A stretch of DNA of 64,000 bases from Natranaerofaba carboxydovora (GTDB taxonomy: Bacteria > Bacillota > Natranaerobiia > Natranaerobiales > Natranaerofabaceae), in the NCBI RefSeq assembly GCF_022539405.1, contig NZ_CP054394.1:560501-624500 (forward strand), in the 5' to 3' direction. Position numbers and translations under genes: made by a program. The notes under the pieces were generated by a model, which ran no database searches, was not told where the DNA came from, and saw only the letters and a list, made by a program, of their open reading frames with translations. Below are positions 53,998 to 63,023 of the stretch, in pieces. Position 1 is the stretch's first letter. The number at the start of each line of letters is the position of its first letter.

Positions 53998-55981
53998 GTG
54001 CGGCCGGGCTAGGCCGTGAATATATAGTGGGTGTGAACCCCATCTGGTAATGCCTAACCAGCAACCAGTAGCAAGTCCTTGGAGCTTAACTGGTAACAGC
54101 TAAGCTTAAGCGTAGGATAGCGAGACAACGGGCCAAAAGCGAAAGCTGAAGGGATTGAGCCCTGAAATAAACAATGAGAAGGCCGATGCTGTTAAGCGGG
54201 CAGAAGGCAATACCAAAGTGGACGAAATGGTGAGACCGCTTTGGCTTCTCCGGGGTCGGAGACCTTGGCACGTTGGACATTAATATAACACGGCAACCCG
54301 GGAGGCCCTGCTAGTTCTCCGAAAGGAGTATGGTGTACAAGCGATAACAAAGTGAGAAAGCCAAATGACTGGCAGGGAATCGGATTACTGCGTAGTACCG
54401 ATGAAGCAGGGTAACTCTTGCAGGAGGAAAGGCAGTAACATAACATTCCCTAAAAAGGGACACATTCGACACACGCAGAGGTGGTAAAGAATGAAAACGA
54501 AACTGGATAGGATAGCGGAAATTGCCAAGAAAGAACCCAAAGAAAAGTTTACATCGCTGGCACATCTGATCAATGAAGAAATGTTAATCCAATGCCACAA
54601 TGAAATAAGTGGAAATAAAGCAACTGGAATTGACAAAGTGACTAAAGCTAAGTATGGAGAAGAACTTAAAAGCAATGTTAAAGCGTTAGTAACAAAACTC
54701 AAAAGCAAATCATACCGTCCACAGCCGGCTAAAAGAGTCAACATACCTAAACCCGGGACTAATAAAACACGACCACTGGGTGTACTTGCCTATGAAGACA
54801 AACTACTACAACGAGGGATTGCAAAGATATTAAATTCAATCTATGAACAAGACTTTCTTGACTTTTCCTATGGTTTTAGACCTAACAGAAACTGTCATGG
54901 TGCGTTAAAACACCTAAACATCATCCTCGAACATAGGAAAACCAACTATGTAGTAGATGCAGATATTGAAGGATTTTTCGACAATGTAGGCCATGAGTGG
55001 ATAATGGAGTTTATAGCCCATCGAATATCTGACCCTAGTTTAAAACAGTTGATAAAAAGGACCCTCAAAGCCGGGTATATGGAACATGAAATTATGCACA
55101 AAACAGAGGAAGGAACTACTCAGGGGGGACTAATATCACCAATACTAGCTAACTTATATCTACATTACGCTTTAGATGTCTGGTTTGAAAAAGCAGTAAA
55201 ACCGAAATGTAAAGGGCAAGCCTACATGGTTCGGTATGCCGATGATTTTGTGTGCTGCTTTCAGTACAAAAATGATGCTAACAAATTCTACGGAGCTTTG
55301 CAAAAAAGACTTAATAAATTCAATCTAAGTGTATCTACTGAAAAAACCAAGATAATAACTTTTGGTAGATTTGCAGAAGAAAAATGTGGCAGGGAAGGTA
55401 GAAAGAAACCAGAAACATTCGACTTTTTAGGTTTTACTCACTATTGCAGCAAAAGCCAGCGAGGGAAATTCCGAGTAAAAAGAAGGACAAGCCGTAAGAA
55501 GTACAAAACAGCCCTATTAAACATGAAGGAATGGATCAGAAACAACAGGACGACACCAACGCCCAAGCTGATGAAAGAACTAAATGCCAAACTACGTGGA
55601 CATTACCAGTTTTATGGTATTACAGACAACTCAAGGATAAGCAATTTCAACAATGATACTAAACTTCTTTTGTTTAAGTGGCTGAATAGAAGAAGCCAAA
55701 AATCAAGTTTTGACTGGGATAAATTTAACTTATTCTTGACGAAGCACGAAGTTCTTAAACCTAAAGTATATGTAAATATATATGATACGGAAGATATAAT
55801 TGGCAATGTAACGTGAATGATGTTATGAGGAGCCGTGTGCGTTAATAGCGCAAGCACGGTTCTAAGAGGGTTGTGCGCTCAATCCACTAAGGAACAAATA
55901 TTGTGACACTCTCAAAGGAGACAGAGAGCAACGGGGAAAACAAACCTGTTCCTAAGGTAGAGAGGCGCACTTCTACTCGAC
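53998..55981 (+). mobile_element. Group II intron with reverse transcriptase
   Basis: The 5' end is GTGCGGCCGGGC (GUGCG consensus). Domain V is readable at 55830-55862 (GAGCCGTGTGCG ... GCAAGCACGGTTC), then a domain VI-like arm (GTGCGCTC ... GAGGCGCAC) and the 3' end CTACTCGAC. The length is 1984 nt. It sits between the last two bases of the IS66 right inverted repeat, so precise splicing would restore GACGCTTAC. Confidence 0.88.
54491..55816 (+). CDS. ltrA: Group II intron reverse transcriptase/maturase
   Basis: 441 residues, ATG 54491 behind GAGGTGG. RT motifs: KTRPLGVLAYEDKLLQRGI, YGFRPNRNCHGAL, TQGGLISPILANLYLHYALD and the catalytic YADD in VRYADDFVCCF (~249). A maturase (X) domain follows (FDFLGFTHYC...). 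No HNH endonuclease domain is seen at the end, so mobility would rely on nicked or single-stranded targets, as in shorter intron proteins. Confidence 0.92.
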   Translation: MKTKLDRIAEIAKKEPKEKFTSLAHLINEEMLIQCHNEISGNKATGIDKVTKAKYGEELKSNVKALVTKLKSKSYRPQPAKRVNIPKPGTNKTRPLGVLAYEDKLLQRGIAKILNSIYEQDFLDFSYGFRPNRNCHGALKHLNIILEHRKTNYVVDADIEGFFDNVGHEWIMEFIAHRISDPSLKQLIKRTLKAGYMEHEIMHKTEEGTTQGGLISPILANLYLHYALDVWFEKAVKPKCKGQAYMVRYADDFVCCFQYKNDANKFYGALQKRLNKFNLSVSTEKTKIITFGRFAEEKCGREGRKKPETFDFLGFTHYCSKSQRGKFRVKRRTSRKKYKTALLNMKEWIRNNRTTPTPKLMKELNAKLRGHYQFYGITDNSRISNFNNDTKLLLFKWLNRRSQKSSFDWDKFNLFLTKHEVLKPKVYVNIYDTEDIIGNVT

Positions 55982-55982
55982 C

Positions 55983-56064
55983 TTTATTTCTATTGTATAT
56001 TATCTTGTGAAAAGTTTGTGATTTTAAATTTTCAACTTCAAAATCGAACCTCTTATGATTATAG
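55983..56064 (+). repeat. 82-bp direct repeat, right copy
   Basis: Identical to 51515-51596 and begins at the first base after the IS66 right end. It continues into CACTTGTTTTTTTATT, the presumed original flank. Confidence 0.9.
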
Positions 56065-56226
56065 CACTTGTTTTTTTATTATTACTGTCATGCATTACTA
56101 TCATCGGGCTATTCCTGGGGAAGCTTTGAATTAATGTGGATAGTTGCTTATACTGCAAATAAGAAGTATAATATAACTATATGAACAAATGAACAAAACA
56201 TTCACACGCTCGCAGGAGGGTTATAT

Positions 56227-56856
56227 ATGGTGCCGAAAGGTTTTGAACCAGAGGAGAAAAAAAGGATTAAGGAGGAACTAAAAGAATCAGCCAGGCAGCA
56301 ATTTTGTGATAAAGGCATAAAAGGAACAACTATAAGTGAACTTACAAAGCAGGTGGGAATCGCTGGGGGATCTTTTTACAGTTTATATGACTGTAAAGAG
56401 GAACTTTTCTTTGAAATCATTGAGGATGAAGAAGACAAGATTAAAAAAGAGTTAATATCTAGTGAAGTATTAGAAGGGAAAATAACTCAGGAGAAGTTAA
56501 AGAAATTTCTTTTTAAAGCTTATGAGATCGTGGAAACAAACCCTATTATTAAAAGGCTGTTTTTCCATGATGAATATCAGTTACTTCTTAGAAAACTCCC
56601 CCAAGAGAAAGTAAATGAGCATATTAGAGATGATATGACAGCATTCTTACCATTAATTAATACATGGAGAGAAGAAGGAGCATTGAGAGATGAGCCTACA
56701 GAGGTGATTGGTGGCCTTTTAAGAGCTTTATTCTTAATTAGCCTTCACAAAAAAGAAATAGGCGAAGATATATATGATGATGTTATTAGGCTTCTTATTG
56801 AACTCATTTCGGAGGGGCTGATTGTGACTAGGGGGGATGAAGGTGATAAAGGTTAG
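56227..56856 (+). CDS. TetR-family regulator
   Basis: 209 residues; CGCAGGAGGG precedes ATG 56227. The N-terminal helix-turn-helix is GIKGTTISELTKQVGIAGGSFYSLYDCKEELF (~31-62), the TetR signature. The C-terminal part should bind a ligand. It is first of four overlapping genes and probably represses the ABC exporter that follows. ATGAACAAATGAACAAAACATTCA (56181-56204) upstream contains a direct repeat ATGAACAAA that may belong to the operator. Confidence 0.88.
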   Translation: MVPKGFEPEEKKRIKEELKESARQQFCDKGIKGTTISELTKQVGIAGGSFYSLYDCKEELFFEIIEDEEDKIKKELISSEVLEGKITQEKLKKFLFKAYEIVETNPIIKRLFFHDEYQLLLRKLPQEKVNEHIRDDMTAFLPLINTWREEGALRDEPTEVIGGLLRALFLISLHKKEIGEDIYDDVIRLLIELISEGLIVTRGDEGDKG

Positions 56857-57703
56857 TAATCTTAGCTTTACCTATCCTACAGGCGATAAAAAGACCATCA
56901 AAGATATAAGTTTTAATATCCCCAAGGGTGAGGTGTTTGGCTTTCTTGGTCCTTCCGGAGCAGGAAAGAGTACAGTACAAAAGATCCTTATAGGAATTTT
57001 AAAGGGTTATGAGGGTTCAGTTAATGTTATGGGGGAGGAGATTAAGGTAGTTGGATCAGATTTTTATGAGGAGGTTGGGATATCTTTTGAGCATCCAAAC
57101 CTTTATCCTAAGTTAACTGCAAAGGAAAATTTGGATTTTTTTGGCTCCTTGTATAAGGACAGTACGAGCAATGTGGAGGAGTTACTTGAAATGGTGGGGC
57201 TAGAAAATTTTGCCGATAAAAGAACAGGAGACTTTTCAAAAGGGATGAAAAACAGGCTTAGTTTTTGTAGGGCTTTTTTGAATAAACCAAAGCTTTTGTT
57301 CTTGGATGAGCCGACTTCTGGTCTTGATCCCGAGAACGCCCGCAAAATTAAAAATATTATACTATCCTGTAAGGCTGAAGGTAAGACTGTTTTTTTGACC
57401 ACCCATGATATGAAGGTTGCAGAAGATATTTGCGATATGGTGGGTTTTATTGTTGATGGGGAGATTGTATTGATAGATTCTCCAAGGAGGCTGAAACTAG
57501 CCAGAGGCAAAAAGATTGTAAGGGTAGAATATAGAGAGGAATGTGGTGAAGGCATTAAGGTCAAAGACTTTTCCCTTAAGGAGATTGCTAATAGTCAAGA
57601 GTTTTATGAGCTAAATAAAAAAAAGGATGTAGAAACCATCCATACCCTTGAACCAAGCTTAGATGATATATTTATTGAGGTTACTGGAAGGAGTCTAAAA
57701 TGA
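56837..57703 (+). CDS. ABC transporter ATPase
   Basis: 288 residues. Walker A FLGPSGAGKSTV (~35-46), signature FSKGMKNRLS, Walker B LLFLDEPTSGLDP, H-loop LTTHDMKVAED. It overlaps the TetR gene and the first permease gene, showing a tight operon. It powers an efflux-type transporter, substrate unknown. Confidence 0.92.
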   Translation: MKVIKVSNLSFTYPTGDKKTIKDISFNIPKGEVFGFLGPSGAGKSTVQKILIGILKGYEGSVNVMGEEIKVVGSDFYEEVGISFEHPNLYPKLTAKENLDFFGSLYKDSTSNVEELLEMVGLENFADKRTGDFSKGMKNRLSFCRAFLNKPKLLFLDEPTSGLDPENARKIKNIILSCKAEGKTVFLTTHDMKVAEDICDMVGFIVDGEIVLIDSPRRLKLARGKKIVRVEYREECGEGIKVKDFSLKEIANSQEFYELNKKKDVETIHTLEPSLDDIFIEVTGRSLK

Positions 57704-58404
57704 TACAACTTAACCTACTGAAAAATGACATTAGATTTCAGTTTAGACATGGGTTTTATTATGCTTATCTGGTGATTACTATTTTTTATATTGGGATACT
57801 AAGGTTTATTCCTTTAGACTTTAAAGAGTATATAGCTACCCTGATTATATTCTCTGATCCTAGCGCTTTAGGCGGTTTTTTTATCGGGGGGATTATACTC
57901 CTTGAGAAAAACCAGAGGATATTTGACGGCCTTTTTAGTGCTCCAGTAAGGATACAAGATTATTTATTTGCTAAAGTATTTTCTCTAGCTATAATTTCCC
58001 TTTTAACCAGCTTTATTGTAGTATTTGCATCTGGATTAAAAGTAAATATATTACTACTTTTTATTGGGGTTATTATGAGTGCAGTTTTCTTTACTTTAAT
58101 TGGGCTCAGCCTTGCAGTTATTGTAAAGAATTTAAATCAATATATTCTACTTTCACCTCTTTATACATTCTTTTTTGTACTTCCAATTTTGGATTATCTT
58201 GAAATATACTACCACCCTGTATTTATGTTATTACCTGCGAATGCATCTCTTATCTTGATTGAAGGTGCTTTTTGGGGCATTAGCCTTGGGTCATTTATAT
58301 ACAGTGTTGTCAATTTAGGTGTCTGGATTATGGTGGCCTATGTACTATCGAGAGTGTGGTTTTATAAATATATAATATTAAATCTCGGGGGTGGGGGAAG
58401 GTGA
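57700..58404 (+). CDS. ABC transporter permease 1
   Basis: 234 residues, about six hydrophobic segments typical of the ABC-2 exporter type. It overlaps the ATPase gene by 4 bp (ATGA) and the second permease by 4 bp. Substrate unknown. Confidence 0.85.
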   Translation: MIQLNLLKNDIRFQFRHGFYYAYLVITIFYIGILRFIPLDFKEYIATLIIFSDPSALGGFFIGGIILLEKNQRIFDGLFSAPVRIQDYLFAKVFSLAIISLLTSFIVVFASGLKVNILLLFIGVIMSAVFFTLIGLSLAVIVKNLNQYILLSPLYTFFFVLPILDYLEIYYHPVFMLLPANASLILIEGAFWGISLGSFIYSVVNLGVWIMVAYVLSRVWFYKYIILNLGGGGR

Positions 58405-59129
58405 AGTCTAGCATTGGTATATTAATTGCTAATGATATTAAAAATATCACCCGAGACGCCATATTGATAATGTCTATTTTGGCTCCAATACTTTTTGCTA
58501 GTGCTATTAGGTTTGTTGTCCCTATAATAGGAGAACTGCTCAGGGAGCAGTATGGGTTTAATCTATTAGAGCACTATACTTTTATTATAGGCTTTATGAT
58601 TGTGCTAACCCCTTTAATGATAGGGACATTAATTGGTTTTTTGATTCTTGATGAGCGAGATGAGGATATTATTACTTTTTATTCTGTGACCCCTCTTTTA
58701 AAATCCGGGTATATTTATTACAGAACTTTTATTCCAGCGGTGTTTAATTTGGTATTTACAATTATTTTAGTGTATTATACTGGAGTGTTAGAGGTTAGTT
58801 TTTTGACATTAGTTCCTGTTGTATTGATGGCTTCCCTGGCAGTTCCCATGATGGCTCTTTTTTTGGGGGCGTTTGCTGGTAACAAAGTAGAGGGCCTTGC
58901 TCTGTCAAAAGGGGTAGGTATAATGTTCTTCGGGCCTGTTATAGGATATTTAGTTGGCTCGTGGTGGAATATATTAGCCGGGATATTACCACCTTACTGG
59001 GTATCTATGGCCTTTTTGAGTCAGGTGGATAAAGTAGGTGTAGCTTACTTGTTTTATATTGTTGTGGGTATTGGTATTCATACTTTTATAATCGGTTTAC
59101 TTTATAAAAAATTCAAAATTCGGATTTAA
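58401..59129 (+). CDS. ABC transporter permease 2
   Basis: 242 residues, six hydrophobic segments, with LIGFLILDERDEDIITFYSVTPL in the first cytoplasmic loop, a pattern of ABC-2 exporters. GTG start 58401 behind GGGGGTGGGGG. Pairs with permease 1. Confidence 0.85.
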   Translation: MKSSIGILIANDIKNITRDAILIMSILAPILFASAIRFVVPIIGELLREQYGFNLLEHYTFIIGFMIVLTPLMIGTLIGFLILDERDEDIITFYSVTPLLKSGYIYYRTFIPAVFNLVFTIILVYYTGVLEVSFLTLVPVVLMASLAVPMMALFLGAFAGNKVEGLALSKGVGIMFFGPVIGYLVGSWWNILAGILPPYWVSMAFLSQVDKVGVAYLFYIVVGIGIHTFIIGLLYKKFKIRI

Positions 59130-59213
59130 GAATAAACTTTTTGCTCATTTAAAGGGTATATATAAGTGAAAGGATCATCGCGATGGTAATTTCTAGAGAG
59201 GAGATAATATAAG

Positions 59214-59756
59214 ATGGACAAATTAACAAAACAAAAGATAACTGCAGGTGATAAACAAGCTTTTCAAAACTTGTATGAAAAACATATAGATAGTGCATTG
59301 CGGACAGCTATGGCAATTACTAGAAACGAAAACATAGCAAAAGATGCCGTGCAAGAAACTTTTATCCGGGTGTACAAAAATCTAGATAGTTTTGATACAG
59401 ATAAAAAATTTACTCCCTGGTTTTTTAAGATTTTGACAAATGAATGTAACCGCCTTTTGAAAAAAGAGTCAAAAATACTTAAATTAAATACCCCATTAGA
59501 TGGAAAAGAGTTCAAAACTGCTTCAGCTGCAGAAGAAGACTATGATGAATTGTACGAAGCAATTCAGTCTCTAAAAGACAGCTGCCGACTCCCAATAATA
59601 CTGAAATACTTACAGGGGTTTAGTGAGAAAGAGATTGCCCAGATACTGTCGTTAAACCAAAACACCGTTAAATCCAGACTATTAAAAGGAAGACAGGTTT
59701 TGAAAGAAAAGTTAAATGAGAATGAACTTGAGGGAGGGCCACAGTATGGATGTTAA
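59214..59756 (+). CDS. ECF-type sigma factor
   Basis: 180 residues. Region 2 (ALRTAMAITRNENIAKDAVQETFIRVYKNLDSF) and region 4 (LPIILKYLQGFSEKEIAQILSLNQNTVKSRLLKGRQ) fit the sigma-70 ECF family. It overlaps the next gene, probably its anti-sigma factor. The genes it controls are unknown; autoregulation from the 84-bp upstream gap is likely. Confidence 0.9.
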   Translation: MDKLTKQKITAGDKQAFQNLYEKHIDSALRTAMAITRNENIAKDAVQETFIRVYKNLDSFDTDKKFTPWFFKILTNECNRLLKKESKILKLNTPLDGKEFKTASAAEEDYDELYEAIQSLKDSCRLPIILKYLQGFSEKEIAQILSLNQNTVKSRLLKGRQVLKEKLNENELEGGPQYGC

Positions 59757-60522
59757 AAAAATAAATGAAAAACAAATAAAGGATGCTTTGTTAACTAATA
59801 CAGACGCTTCTCCAAAGTTAAAGGAGGAAATTTGGAGCGAAATCGATAAAGAAATTTTTTCAGGCCCCACAAAAGATAAGAAAAATTATAATAGAGAAGA
59901 GGTTATTAAAATGAAAAAAAGAAATGGATTTTTAAAGTATGTAGTTACAGCTGCGGTGCTTGCGGTATTGTTTATAGGCTTACAAACACAACCGGGTCAT
60001 GCTTTGATATCTCAGATAAGAGAGATGTTTGCCCCTGAGCAGGATGTGACTCAAATTATAGAAGGGATAGAAGAAGAAACCAAATTAGAGCTAACAGAAG
60101 GAAAAGAAACTTCCTATGTAATCTATGTTGATGAAGAAAGATACAAGATGACAAGAGAAGATGATAGTGACGTTATCGTGCCCAAAGAACCTTTAGGAGA
60201 TGCTTATCCTGAAGTATCTATGGAGATAAAACATATACAAGGCGAAAAACCTGAAGCAATAATCGGCGACTTAGAATCAAGCTTTAAAGAAGAATTTGAT
60301 TATGTTACAAACCCCCAAAAAGTTAATGATCCAATTAATAGCCACATGATATATGGTGAATCAGGCAGTGAGTGGGATAGTCCAGTGAAGAGGGTATATG
60401 TCATAGACAGTGGTGACGGTGGCAGCTTTGTAGTAACACAACGCTTCTTTTTAGAAGCTTATGAAGGTCACGGGGCAAGATTTAATGAGATGTTAAAAGA
60501 ATTTCATATTATTGATGAGTAG
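59746..60522 (+). CDS. Probable anti-sigma factor, single-pass membrane protein
   Basis: 258 residues from ATG 59746, behind GAGGGAGGG; the open frame extends to 59716. An N-terminal cytoplasmic part of ~70 residues is followed by one membrane helix (YVVTAAVLAVLFIGLQ), then an extracellular domain with no known assignment. Layout and position after the ECF sigma gene suggest it holds that sigma at the membrane. Confidence 0.75.
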   Translation: MDVKKINEKQIKDALLTNTDASPKLKEEIWSEIDKEIFSGPTKDKKNYNREEVIKMKKRNGFLKYVVTAAVLAVLFIGLQTQPGHALISQIREMFAPEQDVTQIIEGIEEETKLELTEGKETSYVIYVDEERYKMTREDDSDVIVPKEPLGDAYPEVSMEIKHIQGEKPEAIIGDLESSFKEEFDYVTNPQKVNDPINSHMIYGESGSEWDSPVKRVYVIDSGDGGSFVVTQRFFLEAYEGHGARFNEMLKEFHIIDE

Positions 60523-60732
60523 GATTTTTGAAATCTGTTTAAAATAGTATAAAATTTTATGCCTAGTCATTATTCTTTAGTATTAATGACTAGTTTTTTT
60601 TGAAAATTATATTTTTGACTTATCTTACCTTAACTTAGAAATAATTATAATAATTAGTTAATTATTATTGAAATGTAATAAGTTTTACTATATACTTAGA
60701 GATAATAAAAGTATTTTTAGGTAATATAAAAA

Positions 60733-60812
60733 AATATAGGCAAACCTGTTGAAAATCAGGGACGCAAAGCTACGGGTCTAAGGTAGTAAGCTATGATCGC
60801 CGGGCTGCACTA
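60733..60812 (+). promoter_or_regulatory. Cyclic di-GMP-I (GEMM) riboswitch
   Basis: Conserved segments appear in order: GGCAAACC, GGGACGCAAAGCTACGGGTCTAAGG, TATGATCGCCGGGCTGC. These match the GEMM-I consensus with its GACGCAAAG core and GCCGGG closing element. A terminator follows before cheA, so c-di-GMP should set read-through into the chemotaxis operon. Confidence 0.87.
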
Positions 60813-60841
60813 AGTTATATGTTTCTATATGACACTAAATC

Positions 60842-60872
60842 ACTCCCCTAATTTCACCGGGGAGTTTTTTAT
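60842..60872 (+). terminator. Terminator of the c-di-GMP riboswitch
   Basis: ACTCCCC (60842-60848) pairs with GGGGAGT (60859-60865), followed by a T-run TTTTTTATT. It lies 66 bp before cheA. Confidence 0.85.
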
Positions 60873-60937
60873 TGGATGAAAGTAGTAATAGTAGCTAATA
60901 TCAAAACAAATAAAAAAGAAAGGGGGCTCAACAGTGG

Positions 60938-63001
60938 ATGTCAGATAACTTCAATTCTCCAATGTTAGAGATGTATACTTTCGAAGCTGACCAAATGGTA
61001 GAAAAGATGGAAAAAGTTATCATGGATAGCGAGAGAGAAGAAAACTATTCTAGAGAGGCAATAGACGAAATTTTTCGGGCAATGCACACTATAAAAGGTT
61101 CATCAGCTACTATGTTTTTTAATGATTTAGCTACACTTGCTCATTCAATGGAAGATCTTTTTTACTTTCTGCGTGAAGGGGAAGTACAATCTTTGGATTG
61201 TTCTGCTTTGACTGATCTAGTACTAGAAGGTGTAGATTTTATTAAAGTAGAGTTACAAAAAATCAAAAATGGTGATGAACCAGATGGAGATGCAAGTGCA
61301 ATTATTGATAGTAACCAAGAATTTTTAACACAACTCAAAGTTGATAACTCTATTGGTGAAGAGATTAAAAAGCCTGAAACAGAAGAGAAAGTTCAATACT
61401 ATATTCCACCTGAAAAAACTGCAGATAGTAAATTAGAAAAAAGTCTTTTTAAATCTACAATATTTCTTCAAGATGATTGCGATATGGAAAATGTTCGTTG
61501 CTTCACAATAGTAAGAGATTTGACAGAGTTAGCTGAAGAAATATTCCATACACCAGAAGACTTAGTAGAAGATACGGAATGTGTACGATATATACGAGAT
61601 AATGGTTTTACAATCTTACTAAAAACTGCTGAAAGCTATGAAACAATAGATAGCTTTTTTGAAAATGAGTCATATATTAAAAACTATGAATTGATTGAAC
61701 TAAAAAACGAAGAAGAGTTTGATTTGTTTAGGCAGCCACGGCAAGTAGAATTAAAAGATAATGCGATAAAAACCCCACAGAGTAGAGCTACTACTGCTGA
61801 GAAGTGTGTTGAGGTCGAAAAAACTAATACTACGCAGAGCATTATTAGTGTAAATGTTGATAAGTTAGACATGCTAATGGATACTGTTGGAGAGCTTGTT
61901 ATAGCTGAAGCCATGGTTACACAAAATCCAGAAATTGTGAACTTAGAACTGGAAAATTTCCAAAAAGCATCAAGGCAGCTTCACAAAATTACGACTGAAC
62001 TTCAAGATATGGTTATGTCTATTAGAATGGTGCCCTTGTCTACTACTTTTCATAAAATGCATCGGATTGTGAGAGACATAACGAAAAAGCAAAACAAAGA
62101 AGTAGAGCTAAAAATTAGAGGTGAAGAAACTGAAGTAGATAAAAACATTATCGAACATATATCCGACCCCTTGATGCATTTGGTTAGAAATTCTATTGAT
62201 CATGGAATCGAGTCAAGTGAGGAAAGAGAGAAAAAAAACAAGGAAAAAGTAGGAAACATTACTATTGAAGCAAAAAACTCAGGTAGTGATGTTTTGATCA
62301 TAATCAAAGATGATGGGAAAGGACTAGACAAAGAAAAAATCCTGCAAAAAGCATTTGAAAAGGGCCTAATAGAGAATCGAGACAAGGAAATGACAGATAA
62401 AGAGATCTACAACATGATACTAATACCTGGATTTTCCACAAAAGATGATATTTCTGAATTTTCCGGCAGAGGTGTGGGGATGGATGTTGTGAACAAAAAT
62501 CTAGAGGTTGTGGGTGGCTCTGTAGGAGTAGACAGCGAAGTAGATGTCGGTACAAGTATAACCCTCAAGATTCCATTGACTCTTGCTATTATTGATGGTA
62601 TGAACCTAAAGGTAGGCAACTCAAGGTTTACTATACCATTGGTTAATATTAAAGAATCCTTTAGGCCAAAAGAAAAAGATTGTTTAAAAGATCCAGATGA
62701 TAACGAAATGGTCATGGTACGGGGAGAATGTTATCCAATTCTAAGACTTCATGAGTATTTTAATAGCGATCCAGAGACGGAAGATTTTGCAAGTGGGATA
62801 CTGGTTATGGTAGAGCATGACGAAAAGAAGCTTTGCTTATTTGCGGACGGGCTATTAGGGCAGCAGCAGGTTGTAGTTAAGGCTTTGCCGACTTACATCA
62901 AAAATATTAAAAACATCAAAGGTTTGGCCGGATGTACACTACTTGGTGACGGGAGCATTAGTTTGATTTTGGATGTAGGGGGATTAAGTAAAGTTAACTA
63001 A
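60938..63001 (+). CDS. cheA: Chemotaxis histidine kinase CheA
   Basis: 687 residues. The Hpt domain has FRAMHTIKGSS with phospho-His at residue 50; a CheY/CheB-binding P2-like region (~165-260) follows; then dimerisation helices, the ATPase domain (LVRNSIDHGIESSEERE, DDGKGLD, GRGVGMDVV) and a C-terminal CheW-like domain. It phosphorylates CheY and CheB according to receptor state at the cell pole. ATG 60938 after AAAGGGGGC; no earlier in-frame start. Confidence 0.94.
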   Translation: MSDNFNSPMLEMYTFEADQMVEKMEKVIMDSEREENYSREAIDEIFRAMHTIKGSSATMFFNDLATLAHSMEDLFYFLREGEVQSLDCSALTDLVLEGVDFIKVELQKIKNGDEPDGDASAIIDSNQEFLTQLKVDNSIGEEIKKPETEEKVQYYIPPEKTADSKLEKSLFKSTIFLQDDCDMENVRCFTIVRDLTELAEEIFHTPEDLVEDTECVRYIRDNGFTILLKTAESYETIDSFFENESYIKNYELIELKNEEEFDLFRQPRQVELKDNAIKTPQSRATTAEKCVEVEKTNTTQSIISVNVDKLDMLMDTVGELVIAEAMVTQNPEIVNLELENFQKASRQLHKITTELQDMVMSIRMVPLSTTFHKMHRIVRDITKKQNKEVELKIRGEETEVDKNIIEHISDPLMHLVRNSIDHGIESSEEREKKNKEKVGNITIEAKNSGSDVLIIIKDDGKGLDKEKILQKAFEKGLIENRDKEMTDKEIYNMILIPGFSTKDDISEFSGRGVGMDVVNKNLEVVGGSVGVDSEVDVGTSITLKIPLTLAIIDGMNLKVGNSRFTIPLVNIKESFRPKEKDCLKDPDDNEMVMVRGECYPILRLHEYFNSDPETEDFASGILVMVEHDEKKLCLFADGLLGQQQVVVKALPTYIKNIKNIKGLAGCTLLGDGSISLILDVGGLSKVN

Positions 63002-63023
63002 TAACTAAGAGAGGAGAATAGTT

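Larger units (their letters stand above)
51597..55982 (-). mobile_element. IS66-family element interrupted by a group II intron
   Basis: The left end is GTGAGCGTCAAATAGCGCCCACC (51597). The right end read inward is GTAAGCGTCAAACAGTACCCACC, if the final base (55982) is taken from beyond the intron. Genes tnpA, tnpB and tnpC lie on the minus strand in the usual order. Without the intron the element is about 2.4 kb. It is flanked by an 82-bp perfect repeat instead of the 8-bp duplication expected for IS66. Confidence 0.85.

Noticed and set aside
54086-54744. Several minus-strand ORFs in the intron 5' region
   Set aside because: They overlap the structured intron RNA and the reverse transcriptase start, with no ribosome sites or known motifs.
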